This document shows, piece by piece, positions 22,140 through 33,849 of a DNA stretch of 64,000 nucleotides; within the stretch, counting starts at the first letter, position 1; each line of letters starts with the position of its first letter. The notes beneath the pieces are model-generated. The model ran no database searches. It saw only the letters and a list, made by a program, of their open reading frames with translations, and had not been told where the DNA came from. The stretch comes from Methylotenera sp. (GTDB lineage Bacteria > Pseudomonadota > Gammaproteobacteria > Burkholderiales > Methylophilaceae). Position numbers and translations under genes: made by a program. The stretch lies in the NCBI RefSeq assembly GCF_013141425.1, contig NZ_JABFRA010000019.1:1-64000 (forward strand), given 5' to 3'.

Positions 22140-22357
22140 ATTTTCATATAATGTTGGATGAAATATTTGGCAATATACCCAACCATGCCAAAGGTTAAGC
22201 CCAGAAATAATACAAATGTTCCAAACTTGCCGACTTTTGATTCCCAAGCGAGATGGCCGACGATAAATATCATTAGTAACATCAGGCCGCCCACACCGTA
22301 AGTCATGCCGAACTCGGTAATTTGTGCTTCAGTGAAGCCAAATATTGTACCTTGCAA
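22136..22357 (-). CDS. small membrane protein, DUF2788-like
   Basis: A 73-residue protein with two hydrophobic segments (about residues 18-36 and 45-65). It resembles the DUF2788 family of small betaproteobacterial and gammaproteobacterial membrane proteins, based on the TYGVGGLMLLM and KVGKFGTFVLFLGL patterns; this is recognition from memory and not a search. Its function is unknown. The start is TTG, supported by GGAG seven bases upstream. Its stop overlaps the cca stop in a convergent arrangement. Confidence 0.7.
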   Translation of the reverse strand: MQGTIFGFTEAQITEFGMTYGVGGLMLLMIFIVGHLAWESKVGKFGTFVLFLGLTFGMVGYIAKYFIQHYMKI

Positions 22358-22402
22358 TTTATTTCTCCAATGTTATTTATTGTGTTGAATGTTTGAAAAG
22401 GC

Positions 22403-22624
22403 TCATTTATTTTTTCCCCAAGAAGCCTCTATGATAGCGCTAATAATAGCACTGGAAAAAAATGCCAAAATAGACAATTCTACCCGAGCCCCATGACCAT
22501 CTAACGAACTATAAATAGCATAGGATAAAATCAAGCCTATTAAGCATCCAACAATGATACCTAAAGATGTTCCTATTAAAGTAGCTAATGCATCGATAAG
22601 TTCGAACATACTATACTTAGGCAT
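22403..22624 (-). CDS. small hypothetical membrane protein downstream of slmA
   Basis: About 73 residues with two membrane segments (IGTSLGIIVGCLIGLILSYA and a second in SILAFFSSAIISAII). I do not recognise a family. ATG 22624 overlaps the slmA stop by 8 bases, suggesting coupling; ATG 22609 is an alternative start. Neither has a clear ribosome binding site. The frame is open much further upstream, but there it lies inside slmA. It could be a real accessory protein or a weakly expressed frame. Confidence 0.5.
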   Translation of the reverse strand: MPKYSMFELIDALATLIGTSLGIIVGCLIGLILSYAIYSSLDGHGARVELSILAFFSSAIISAIIEASWGKNK

Positions 22625-23180
22625 TAATAAGCGTGGTGATCTGTTGTTGGACAAACTCAGTTGGTTTTCGTTTAAAACCGCTTTTTGCGAATTGATGCCA
22701 GCGGCCAACTACGTAGCATACAATTAAATTTGCCTGTGCTTCAGCATCGGATTTATGGCCTGTTTGGGTTTCAGCAATGCGTAAGCTTTGTTTCAGCGTT
22801 ACTTCAATTCTATCGTACAGCTGATTGATGCGTAGTTGTAGCTTTTCATCTTCGTTGACTAAGGCATCACCAATCAGTACCCGTGTCATGCCGGGGTTTT
22901 TTTCTGAAAAAGCGAGCAACATCGTGATGGTGCGTTGAACTTGTCTTAAACCCTCGGTCTCTTCAGTGCCAATTTTGTTGATTAGACCAAAGATCGTTTC
23001 TTCGATAAATGAAATTAAGCCTTCAAACATCTGCGCTTTATTGGCAAAGTGCCTGTATAGTGCGGCCTCACTTACTTCTAACTTTGCCGCGAGCGAAGCG
23101 GTGGTAATTTTTTCACGTTTGGGTGATTCGAGCATTTTGGCTAAAGTTTCTAAAATTTGTTGTTTACGTTCACCTGCCAT
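22617..23180 (-). CDS. slmA: nucleoid occlusion factor SlmA (TetR family)
   Basis: TetR-type DNA-binding protein of 187 residues that blocks FtsZ ring assembly over the nucleoid when bound to its chromosomal sites. The N-terminal helix-turn-helix is at about residues 26-48 (TTASLAAKLEVSEAALYRHF), followed by the KAQMFEGLI segment typical of SlmA. Length and C-terminal VCYVVGRWHQFAKSGFKR also fit. It belongs functionally to the division genes upstream, though it is transcribed the other way. The order argB, HAD, slmA is common in betaproteobacteria. Confidence 0.92.
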   Translation of the reverse strand: MAGERKQQILETLAKMLESPKREKITTASLAAKLEVSEAALYRHFANKAQMFEGLISFIEETIFGLINKIGTEETEGLRQVQRTITMLLAFSEKNPGMTRVLIGDALVNEDEKLQLRINQLYDRIEVTLKQSLRIAETQTGHKSDAEAQANLIVCYVVGRWHQFAKSGFKRKPTEFVQQQITTLINA

Positions 23181-23239
23181 TGATATCCCCTTACAAAAAT
23201 GGTTTTAATTAACGGTTAAAAATTTCAATTTAAAATAAA

Positions 23240-23884
23240 TTATAACCGAAGGTGAGTAAGTGCTAACACTTTGTCGATGCGATAATCCACAAAATTTGGT
23301 TTTTGCTGCTTTTTTGTCACCCAAATCGTTGTCATACCTAATCGTTTGGCGGTCATGAGCGCCGGTAAGCTGTCTTCAAGCATGACGCAATCGCTGGCCT
23401 TTGCGTGTATGGTTTTGAGTAACATTTGAAAGCCACGAACAGATGGTTTTCCATGATATTTAGTGGATTCCACACTAAATATCAGCTCAAAACAGTCGCT
23501 AATGCCCAATATGTCGAGTACTCGCAAGGCGTAGTTGCGAGGTGCGTTTGTGAATACTAACTTACGTCCTGGAAGGCTTTGCAATAGATGTCGTAAGCGT
23601 TTAACTTCTAGCACCATCTCAGGCAAGTTATGTAGCTTGTGGGTATCTTCAAGAAAATGATGTGGGCTAGTACCATGATGCCTCATTAAGCCTTTAAGCG
23701 TTGCACCATAAATGCGCCAGTAATGCTGGCGTAAATGATGTGCAGCTGATTCATCTAGGCTTAAATGGTCCATAATATATTCCGTCATGGTGCGGTTCAT
23801 TACGGGAAAGATATGTGCCGAAGCATTATGTAATGTGTCGTCTAGATCAAAAATCCAGACTTTTGATTTGTTGCTTAGTGCCAA
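23240..23884 (-). CDS. HAD-family pyrimidine 5'-nucleotidase-like hydrolase
   Basis: Haloacid dehalogenase-type phosphatase of 214 residues. Motif I is FDLDDTLHNASAHIFP with the nucleophilic aspartate, motif II is VFTNAP, the conserved lysine lies in TKYHGKPS, and motif IV is MLEDSLPALMTAK. The pattern matches the Sdt1/PHM8-like pyrimidine 5'-nucleotidase group, which dephosphorylates UMP and CMP; the substrate here is inferred. The start lies one base after the argB stop, so it is part of the argA-argB transcript. Confidence 0.85.
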   Translation of the reverse strand: MALSNKSKVWIFDLDDTLHNASAHIFPVMNRTMTEYIMDHLSLDESAAHHLRQHYWRIYGATLKGLMRHHGTSPHHFLEDTHKLHNLPEMVLEVKRLRHLLQSLPGRKLVFTNAPRNYALRVLDILGISDCFELIFSVESTKYHGKPSVRGFQMLLKTIHAKASDCVMLEDSLPALMTAKRLGMTTIWVTKKQQKPNFVDYRIDKVLALTHLRL

Positions 23885-23885
23885 T

Positions 23886-26460
<2,575 letters not shown>

Positions 26461-26465
26461 ATAAT

Positions 26466-26480
26466 TTGTAATATTTACAA
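26466..26480 (-). promoter_or_regulatory. candidate operator, TTGTAA-N3-TTACAA palindrome
   Basis: A perfect 6-3-6 inverted repeat ends 5 bases before the ATG of the HTH-ArgA gene and starts directly after its probable -10 element. This is where a repressor would block initiation. The natural candidate binder is the HTH domain of the protein encoded just downstream. A single TTGTAA half-site also occurs at 24815-24820 in the argA-argB gap. Confidence 0.5.
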
Positions 26481-26481
26481 T

Positions 26482-26510
26482 AATATAATATTTTTATGTA
26501 AAAAATGCAA
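26482..26510 (-). promoter_or_regulatory. candidate sigma70 promoter of argA-argB
   Basis: Read on the - strand, TTGCAT (26510-26505) and TATATT (26487-26482) are separated by 17 bases. The region is very AT rich. The predicted start of transcription falls inside the palindrome at 26466-26480, leaving a short leader with no clear Shine-Dalgarno. Confidence 0.5.
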
Positions 26511-26571
26511 ATTATATGATTGAAAAGAGTTGTTTTTACTCGAGACCTAACTCTTTGACGATTAAATGATT

Positions 26572-26799
26572 TCAGGTAATTACAGTTTTGGGATTGATAA
26601 AGTGTTGATGAAGTATCTCTTTGAGCTTTAGAAATACTTGTTCTTTGTCCATGCGATTGTTTGCCTTTAGTGCTAGTTTTTGGAGGCAACGTGCAGAGAA
26701 TACGCCAACGGTGTAAATACTTCCAGCTTTTTCGTTAGTGATTTTTATGTCAAATTCTTTTTCGGCGTACATTAGAAATTCAACAGTATCTAAGCCCAC
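26572..26799 (-). CDS. short acyl carrier protein-like protein lacking the attachment serine
   Basis: A 75-residue protein that begins within what would be the ACP helix II motif: GLDTVEFLMYAEKEFDIKI, compared with DSLDTVELVMALEEEF in AcpP. The phosphopantetheine serine position is glycine or the initiator, so it probably cannot be a normal carrier. The tail has a conserved-looking cysteine (SARCLQKL) and a second helical part ending HFINPKTVI. Similar short ACP-like proteins of unknown role occur in many bacteria, from memory. The GTG start overlaps the rsmE stop (TAGTG), indicating translational coupling. Confidence 0.6.
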   Translation of the reverse strand: MGLDTVEFLMYAEKEFDIKITNEKAGSIYTVGVFSARCLQKLALKANNRMDKEQVFLKLKEILHQHFINPKTVIT

Positions 26800-27533
26800 T
26801 AAAAGTCACCCCAAAGCGCTTGAAATGAGGCAATAGAGGTTGGCCCTGCGGTTTCTGTACGTAAAATTCTAGGACCTAAAATCACCGATTGAAAACCTAG
26901 TGAAAGTGCTAAATTAATTTCTGATTGCGATAAACCACCTTCAGCGCCAATAAGCAGCTGAATTTCGCCACTGGGTTGTGTAAGTTCGGCGATACGTTTT
27001 GCGCCGACTGGGTTAAGTAGAATACGAGTAGCTTTAGATTGGGCATTAATACTTAGCCAGTTTGCAAGCGTTTTGGGGGCTAATACTTGTGGAATAAAAG
27101 CTCGACCGCATTGCTCACAAGCTGAAATCACAATGTTTTGCCAATGCTCTAAACGTTTTTCGGCTCGTTCCGCAGAAAGTTTTACCAAGCTACGCTCAGT
27201 AGCAATGGGTTGAATGGCTTTAACGCCTAGTTCCACTGCTTTTTGTATGGAGTAATCCATGCGGTCGCCGCTCGAAATGCCTTGTAATAATGTGATGTTA
27301 AGTGGTGATTCGGTGTTCACCTCAAACGCACTCAGCACCTGTGCTAAAGTGGCATTCTTTTGTACAGAAGTCAGTTCACATTCAAAATCAAAACCGCTGC
27401 CATCAAACAGCACGAACTTATCGCCCACGCTTAAACGCATCACTTTTGCGGCGTGAATAGCGGCGTTATCAGAAAGTTTAACGGTGCTACCCTCGCGAAG
27501 TTTTTCGGGGCTGTGGAATCTAAGGTTGCTCAT
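26799..27533 (-). CDS. rsmE: 16S rRNA m3U1498 methyltransferase RsmE
   Basis: SPOUT-class methyltransferase of 244 residues that N3-methylates U1498 of 16S rRNA. An N-terminal PUA-like domain (RFHSPEKL, HAAKVMRLSVGD) precedes the trefoil-knot domain. That domain has the SAM-binding IGAEGGLSQSEI and LGPRILRTETAG motifs; the first normally reads GPEGG, so alanine replaces proline here. The ATG lies about 70 bases from the divergent thioredoxin-like gene. Its stop is coupled to the ACP-like gene. Confidence 0.95.
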   Translation of the reverse strand: MSNLRFHSPEKLREGSTVKLSDNAAIHAAKVMRLSVGDKFVLFDGSGFDFECELTSVQKNATLAQVLSAFEVNTESPLNITLLQGISSGDRMDYSIQKAVELGVKAIQPIATERSLVKLSAERAEKRLEHWQNIVISACEQCGRAFIPQVLAPKTLANWLSINAQSKATRILLNPVGAKRIAELTQPSGEIQLLIGAEGGLSQSEINLALSLGFQSVILGPRILRTETAGPTSIASFQALWGDF

Positions 27534-27606
27534 GGTGACAGTTTAAATAAAAAATCATAAAGTGGTAATATAAACCATTAAGAATTAATAAAACTTAAGG
27601 AAACGC

Positions 27607-28161
27607 ATGGCAAGCATCAACCCACCTGTTTGTGATTTTGGCTGGCAAGCGCCCGATTTTAATTTACCGAACATTGATGGCAGTATGGTTTCGCTTGATA
27701 CAAGCATGGGTAAAAACGGCTTGTTAGTCATGTTTATTTGTAATCACTGCCCCTATGTAAAAGCAATATTGCCAAGACTGATTAATGACGTACGTGAGCT
27801 TAAAGCGCTAGGAATTAATACAGTAGCGATTATGTCCAACGACCCCACAGACTACCAAGAAGATAGCTTTGAAAGTATGCAAAGAATCGCTAGCGAAATG
27901 AATTTCCCGTTTCCATACTTGTTAGATGAAACACAAGCGGTCGCTAAAGCTTATGATGCGGTTTGTACTCCAGACTTTTTTGGCTTGAATAATAATGGTG
28001 AATTGCAATATCGAGGCCGCTTTGATGAGTCTCGTAAAGATACAGCCCCGAATAGTACAAGAGATTTATTTCATGCAATGAAACTTGTGGCTGAAACTGG
28101 CACGGGGCCAAAGGAGCAAATTTCAAGTATCGGATGTAGTATAAAGTGGAGTGAAGTATGA
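27607..28161 (+). CDS. thioredoxin-fold (AhpC/TSA-like) protein
   Basis: A 184-residue redoxin-type protein. The active-site region reads VMFICNHCPYVKAI, a CxxC pair (CNHC) in the thioredoxin position. GRFDESR and a cis-proline region near VCTPDFFG follow. No signal peptide is visible, so it is probably cytoplasmic. Members of this group are annotated thioredoxin family protein without a defined substrate. It overlaps the next gene by 4 bases (ATGA), and AAGGA precedes the ATG. Confidence 0.85.
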   Translation: MASINPPVCDFGWQAPDFNLPNIDGSMVSLDTSMGKNGLLVMFICNHCPYVKAILPRLINDVRELKALGINTVAIMSNDPTDYQEDSFESMQRIASEMNFPFPYLLDETQAVAKAYDAVCTPDFFGLNNNGELQYRGRFDESRKDTAPNSTRDLFHAMKLVAETGTGPKEQISSIGCSIKWSEV

Positions 28162-29177
28162 GTAAACTTAAATGGGGCATCCTTGGGGCAGCGCGTGTTA
28201 ATGAGCGATTGCTTCCCGCAATTATTGAAGCCTCTAATTCGCGGTTGGTTGCCATCGCTAGTCGTCGAGCAGGTGCAGCAAAAGCGACACTGCAAAAATA
28301 TGCGCCTTGCTATAGCGAAAGCCTGGCTTGCTACGACGACATGGATGCCTTAATCGCAGATAAAAATGTGGAGGCTATTTACTGCCCAATGGCAAATGAG
28401 GAGCATAGAGAGTGGGCTTTGAAAGCCATTAACGCTGGCAAGCATGTATTAATTGAAAAGCCTATGGCGTTGACGGTAAACGATATTCAAGAAATTGAAG
28501 CGGCCGCCATTAAAAGCAAAGTCAAAGTGATGGAGGGCTTCATGTATCGCTTTCATCCGCAACATGCGCGTGTGCAAGAGATTGTGCAATCAGGTTTGAT
28601 TGGCGATGTGCTTTCAGCGCGCGCCAGTTATTCGTTCTTAATGAAGCAGCCACGCATGTACCGCATCAACCGAAACATAGCACAGGGTGGTGGCGCGCTG
28701 TGGGACATTGGCCCCTATGCGATACATTCACTCCGGTGGTGTTTTGGCTTAGAACCTATTTCTACTATTGCGCATGCTAAATTGAATGAACATGGCGCCG
28801 ATATTGTCACTAGCGGTGTATTAGATTTTGGCAACGACGCGGAAGGTCGCGCACGTTTTGGTCATTTTGACATTAGCTTTGAGCGTAGCCGCAAATCAGA
28901 ATATGAAATCATCGGCACCAAAGGTTGGGTAAAGTGCCATGCGGCTTGGGTGTTTCAAAACGATGTACCAGTGATTTCATGGGCTTTAGAAGATGGTAAA
29001 TACGCCGAAGAGCGTTTTGCGCCTAGCAACCATTTTGTGCTGGAAATTGAGCACTTTAGTGATTGTGTCTTAAGTAATAAACCAACGTTCTTGACTTTTG
29101 CCGATGCTAAAGCGAATTGCGCTGCCCTCCAAGCCAGTATTGATGCGGCTTCTGGCGGCTTAAAAGTAACTCTTTAA
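28158..29177 (+). CDS. Gfo/Idh/MocA family oxidoreductase
   Basis: NAD(P)-dependent oxidoreductase of 339 residues. An N-terminal Rossmann domain (WGILGAARVNERLL, AIASRR) with the family motif EKPMALTVNDI is followed by the alpha/beta substrate domain containing GGGALWDIGPYAIHSLR. Family members act on sugars or related polyols such as D-xylose and glucose; the substrate cannot be told from the sequence. It is translationally coupled to the thioredoxin-like gene upstream and convergent with ligE. Confidence 0.85.
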   Translation: MSKLKWGILGAARVNERLLPAIIEASNSRLVAIASRRAGAAKATLQKYAPCYSESLACYDDMDALIADKNVEAIYCPMANEEHREWALKAINAGKHVLIEKPMALTVNDIQEIEAAAIKSKVKVMEGFMYRFHPQHARVQEIVQSGLIGDVLSARASYSFLMKQPRMYRINRNIAQGGGALWDIGPYAIHSLRWCFGLEPISTIAHAKLNEHGADIVTSGVLDFGNDAEGRARFGHFDISFERSRKSEYEIIGTKGWVKCHAAWVFQNDVPVISWALEDGKYAEERFAPSNHFVLEIEHFSDCVLSNKPTFLTFADAKANCAALQASIDAASGGLKVTL

Positions 29178-29199
29178 TCATCATCTATTATAAAATATA

Positions 29200-30060
29200 T
29201 TAAGGCTCATTTCTAACACGTAAGAAACTTGCGAACTTTGGTTTGCCAGTTTTGGTGATGTCGCGATACGTATAAGTCACTGTACTACCAATTTTTGGTG
29301 GATTTTCGCGTTGTGCATCGGTAAAGCCTGTGCCAAGTTTAAAGCGAATGCCTTCTAAGGTTTCAACGACAAGTGCGCCTAGTTTGCCTTTATATTTACC
29401 TCGTCCTGGCGTGTGAGCAATCACCTTGGCTTCAGCATCTAATAGCGGCTTTACCTTAAGTAGAACGTCACTGCGGCCCGTGATGTATTCTGCATCTGCA
29501 CGATGTAGCATTAAACCTTCGCCGCCCTGCGCGACCACTTGTTTAAGTTGCTTGTTAAGCGTGGCTTCGTCGTTTACTTGGTATTGCTTTACTGCTTTTA
29601 GGTGCGGAACATTGGCTTGTTTAACGATTTCTGTAATGCGTTTCGCTCGCTCGGCAAACGTACCTGTTGCGTTTGGTAGTTCAAATACCATGTAAGAGAT
29701 GCTGCGCCACTCTTCGTCCATCGGCACGTCTTTTCTCACCGCGCCAGAAAGCGCATCAAACTTGCCATGGCCAAGCCACAGTTCGCCATCAAGTGGCATT
29801 TTTGGTAAACCTTTTGTGAACCATGTTGGCGCTGCAATGACGCGTCCTGTTCGCGTGTGGAAAATGCTTCCATCCCACACAGCACGCACGCCATCGTATT
29901 TTTCACTCACTAAATATTGTTTTACATCGATGCCGCGCTGATAAACCTGCGCTAGTAGCACATTGTTGTCGCTTTGCTTGGCTAGGCTTTGCGTGGTGAA
30001 TAGTGCAGTTATCATCAAGCCTGCGATAGTGAATAAAAATATTAGACGAGTAAGTTTCAT
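29200..30060 (-). CDS. ligE: exported ATP-dependent DNA ligase, LigE type
   Basis: A minimal ATP-dependent DNA ligase of 286 residues. The adenylation motif EKYDGVR carries the nucleophilic lysine K54; DGELW, GGEGLMLHR and the motif V lysines in LLKVKP follow, and then an OB-fold. A clear N-terminal signal peptide (about residues 1-27, cleavage near TTQSLA) means it is exported to the periplasm. This is known for the LigE group, which is linked to natural transformation or extracellular DNA. The housekeeping NAD ligase must be elsewhere. Confidence 0.88.
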   Translation of the reverse strand: MKLTRLIFLFTIAGLMITALFTTQSLAKQSDNNVLLAQVYQRGIDVKQYLVSEKYDGVRAVWDGSIFHTRTGRVIAAPTWFTKGLPKMPLDGELWLGHGKFDALSGAVRKDVPMDEEWRSISYMVFELPNATGTFAERAKRITEIVKQANVPHLKAVKQYQVNDEATLNKQLKQVVAQGGEGLMLHRADAEYITGRSDVLLKVKPLLDAEAKVIAHTPGRGKYKGKLGALVVETLEGIRFKLGTGFTDAQRENPPKIGSTVTYTYRDITKTGKPKFASFLRVRNEP

Positions 30061-30364
30061 CGCAATAGTTTAAAACATTATGCAAAACACTGGTGAATAT
30101 GTTGTTAGCACATCAAACAAATTATAATAAATACAACTTTCTCTATGCCAAACACCGCCTAAACCCTTGCTGAAAAAGGCTAATTAAGCAATAATTTAAT
30201 CTTTGCCAAAAAGCAGGTCATTCATCTGGCTTTTTGAAGAATTCAATCAAGGTTTTATCCGATTTTCTATAAGACTTGCAGTGATGTTCAAGCCAACGCA
30301 GTGTTTAAATAGTGAAATCGGATTCGAATCGTAAAACTACAAGTTATTTATTAGGGAGAAAACT
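30061..30364. other. 304-base gene-free stretch: ligE and tkt upstream region
   Basis: This divergent region has no convincing gene. It holds a terminator-like hairpin at 30207-30236, a perfect GATTCGAATC palindrome at 30321-30330, a 16-codon frame at 30284-30334 without a ribosome site, and the tkt ribosome binding site AGGGAGAA at about 30353-30360. I cannot pick out a convincing -35/-10 pair. Confidence 0.6.
30207..30236 (+). terminator. terminator-like hairpin in the tkt leader
   Basis: CAAAAAGC (30207-30214) pairs with GCTTTTTG (30229-30236), with partial pairing inside the loop. It has an A-run before and a T-run within the closing stem, like an intrinsic terminator. It lies about 130 bases before tkt and not after any + strand gene, so it could be an attenuator or a chance structure. 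Confidence 0.4.
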
Positions 30365-32350
30365 ATGGCAACACGTAAAGACCTAGCCAACGCTATTCGT
30401 GCGTTATCTATGGATGCTGTACAAAAAGCTAACTCAGGCCACCCAGGTGCGCCTATGGGCATGGCTGAAATCGCTGAAGAGCTTTGGAACCACCATCTAA
30501 GCCATAACCCAAAAAATCCAAATTGGTCAAATCGCGATCGTTTCGTGCTTTCTAATGGCCACGGTTCAATGTTGATTTACTCATTGCTACACCTAACAGG
30601 TTATGCATTGCCAATGGATGAGTTAAAGACATTTCGCCAATTGCATTCTAAATGTGCTGGTCACCCAGAATACGGCTATGCACCAGGTGTTGAAACAACA
30701 ACAGGTCCATTAGGTCAAGGTATTGCAAACGGTGTTGGTTTCGCAATGGCTGAAAAATTAATGGCTGACCAATTCAACAAACCAGGTAACGAAATCGTTG
30801 ACCACAGAACATACGTGTTCTTAGGTGACGGCTGTATGATGGAAGGCGTTTCTCACGAAGCTTGTGCTTTAGCTGGTACTTGGGGCTTGGGCAAATTGAC
30901 AGCATTCTGGGATGACAACGGTATTTCTATCGATGGTCATATTGAAGGTTGGTACACAGACGATACAGCTAAACGATTTGAATCATATGGCTGGCACGTT
31001 CAATCAGTAGATGGTCATGACGTTGCTGCTATCGGTAAAGCAATTGATGCAGCTAAAAAAGTAACAGACAAACCATCATTGATTTGCTGCAAAACAGTGA
31101 TTGGTATGGGTTCACCAAACAAATCTGGTTCACATGATTGCCACGGTTCTGCATTGGGTTTAGAAGAAGTTGCAGCGACTCGTGCAAACATCGGCTGGCC
31201 ACATGAGCCATTTGTAATCCCAGCAGATGTATACGCTGGTTGGGATGCAACGGCTAAAGGTGCTGCTGCTGAAGCGGCTTGGAATGATAAATTTGCAGCA
31301 TATTCAAAAGCATTCCCAGCGGAAGCTGCTGAATACAAACGCCGCATGTCTAACGAATTGCCAGCTAACTGGAAAGCAGAAACAAACAAAATTATCGCTG
31401 CAATCAACGAAAAAGCAGAAGGTGTTGCTTCACGTAAAGCCTCACAAAACGCAATTGGTGCATTAGCGCCGTTGTTGCCAGAATTCTTAGGCGGTTCAGC
31501 AGACTTAACTGGTTCTAACTTAACATCTTGTGGTAGCTTCAAACACGTAGATGCTAAAAACCCAGGTAACTACATCTCTTACGGTGTACGTGAATTTGGT
31601 ATGGCAGCAATTATGAACGGTATGGCATTGCACGGTGGCGTATTGCCATTCGGCGGTACTTTCCATATGTTCTCAGACTACATGAAGAGCGGTATGCGTA
31701 TGTCTGCGTTGATGCATCAACGTGTAATTTATGTATTAACGCATGACTCTATCGGTCAAGGTGAAGATGGTCCAACTCACCAACCAGTAGAAAACACTTC
31801 AGGCTTACGTTACATTCCTCGTATGGATGTATGGCGTCCAGCTGATGCAACTGAAACAACAGTAGCATGGGTTGCAGCTGTTGAGCGTAAAGATGGTCCA
31901 AGTAGCTTGGTACTTTCACGTCAAAACTTGCCAGGTGTTAAACATGATGCTAAAGACTTTGATTTAATCCGTAAGGGGGGTTATGTATTCTCTGACTGTG
32001 CTGGTAAGGCAGATGTCATCATTATCGCTAACGGTTCTGAGATGGAATTAGCTGTTAAGGCAGCGGCAGAGTTGAACGCAGCAGGTACAAAAGTACGTGT
32101 GGTTTCAATGCCATCAACAAATGTATTTGACCGTCAAGATAAAGCATACAAAGACAGCGTGTTGACTGCAGGCATTAAACGCGTTGCTGTTGAAGCGGCG
32201 CACCCAGATTTCTGGCGTAAATATGTTGGTCTAGAAGGTGCTGTAGTTGGTATCGACACATTCGGTGAATCTGCACCAGGTGGCGTATTAATGAAACACT
32301 TCGGCTTTACAGTTGAAAACGTTGTAGCAACAGTTAAATCGGTGCTGTAA
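30365..32350 (+). CDS. tkt: transketolase
   Basis: Thiamine diphosphate enzyme of 661 residues that moves two-carbon units between sugar phosphates in the pentose phosphate and, if this is a methylotroph, ribulose monophosphate cycles. The TPP motif begins GDGCMMEG and ends near [29 protein letters not shown]-like [10 protein letters not shown] and the C-terminal transketolase domain are all present. Codon use is strongly biased (GGT, GCA, AAA), unlike the neighbours, which suggests very high expression. It heads a run of glycolytic genes but has its own terminator. Confidence 0.97.
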   Translation: MATRKDLANAIRALSMDAVQKANSGHPGAPMGMAEIAEELWNHHLSHNPKNPNWSNRDRFVLSNGHGSMLIYSLLHLTGYALPMDELKTFRQLHSKCAGHPEYGYAPGVETTTGPLGQGIANGVGFAMAEKLMADQFNKPGNEIVDHRTYVFLGDGCMMEGVSHEACALAGTWGLGKLTAFWDDNGISIDGHIEGWYTDDTAKRFESYGWHVQSVDGHDVAAIGKAIDAAKKVTDKPSLICCKTVIGMGSPNKSGSHDCHGSALGLEEVAATRANIGWPHEPFVIPADVYAGWDATAKGAAAEAAWNDKFAAYSKAFPAEAAEYKRRMSNELPANWKAETNKIIAAINEKAEGVASRKASQNAIGALAPLLPEFLGGSADLTGSNLTSCGSFKHVDAKNPGNYISYGVREFGMAAIMNGMALHGGVLPFGGTFHMFSDYMKSGMRMSALMHQRVIYVLTHDSIGQGEDGPTHQPVENTSGLRYIPRMDVWRPADATETTVAWVAAVERKDGPSSLVLSRQNLPGVKHDAKDFDLIRKGGYVFSDCAGKADVIIIANGSEMELAVKAAAELNAAGTKVRVVSMPSTNVFDRQDKAYKDSVLTAGIKRVAVEAAHPDFWRKYVGLEGAVVGIDTFGESAPGGVLMKHFGFTVENVVATVKSVL

Positions 32351-32386
32351 TTTTAGGCGCTGTAATTTAACTAGCAGCTTAGTTTA

Positions 32387-32424
32387 ATAGGGCGCCTCAC
32401 GTGTGAGGTGCCCTATTTTTTTAT
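32387..32424 (+). terminator. rho-independent terminator after tkt
   Basis: ATAGGGCGCCTCA (32387-32399) pairs with TGAGGTGCCCTAT (32404-32416) with one G-T pair and a 4-base loop. A T-run follows. Strong intrinsic terminator 36 bases after the tkt stop. Confidence 0.92.
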
Positions 32425-32458
32425 AGTAATAGATTTAAATTTATTACTTTATAAATAA

Positions 32459-33487
<1,029 letters not shown>

Positions 33488-33568
33488 TCTATGCAATTAA
33501 ATGTCTTGGAGGTGTGCTGATACCAGCCTGCTTCTAATGGCTTTATAACAATTAAGTCGAGGAAATGA

Positions 33569-33805
33569 ATGATTACGCTGAAAGATAAAAGCACTAATCG
33601 TTGGTTAGGCCAGATCAGTTATGCCCAGTTAAAGTTTTTAAATGACGAGTTACTCGCAGAACATAAGGATGATCAGGACTATAAAATTGATCGCGACGCT
33701 TTGGACACTTTAAAAGCTCGCGGTGCTGATCTGCATCTCGCGGCAATTTTAGATAAAGCCATGGGCGATAAAGAGGAAATAGCGTTTTACTGGATAAAAT
33801 CATAA
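33569..33805 (+). CDS. small conserved-looking protein between gap and pgk, unknown function
   Basis: A 78-residue acidic, soluble protein. It has a short N-terminal strand region (MITLKDKSTNRWLGQIS), a helical QLKFLNDEL part and a DRDALDTLKARGAD segment. I recall similar proteins of about 80 residues in proteobacteria, sometimes mislabelled as galactosyldiacylglycerol synthase, but know of no established function. TCGAGGA precedes the ATG. Its position between gap and pgk with gaps of 81 and 44 bases suggests co-transcription with glycolytic genes. Confidence 0.75.
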   Translation: MITLKDKSTNRWLGQISYAQLKFLNDELLAEHKDDQDYKIDRDALDTLKARGADLHLAAILDKAMGDKEEIAFYWIKS

Positions 33806-33849
33806 AAATAGGTGTTTGAAAAAACATCACTTTTCGGGAGGATCAAGCG

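Noticed and set aside
30284-30334. 16-codon leader peptide before tkt
   Set aside because: No ribosome binding site and no run of regulatory codons; listed only as content of the leader region.
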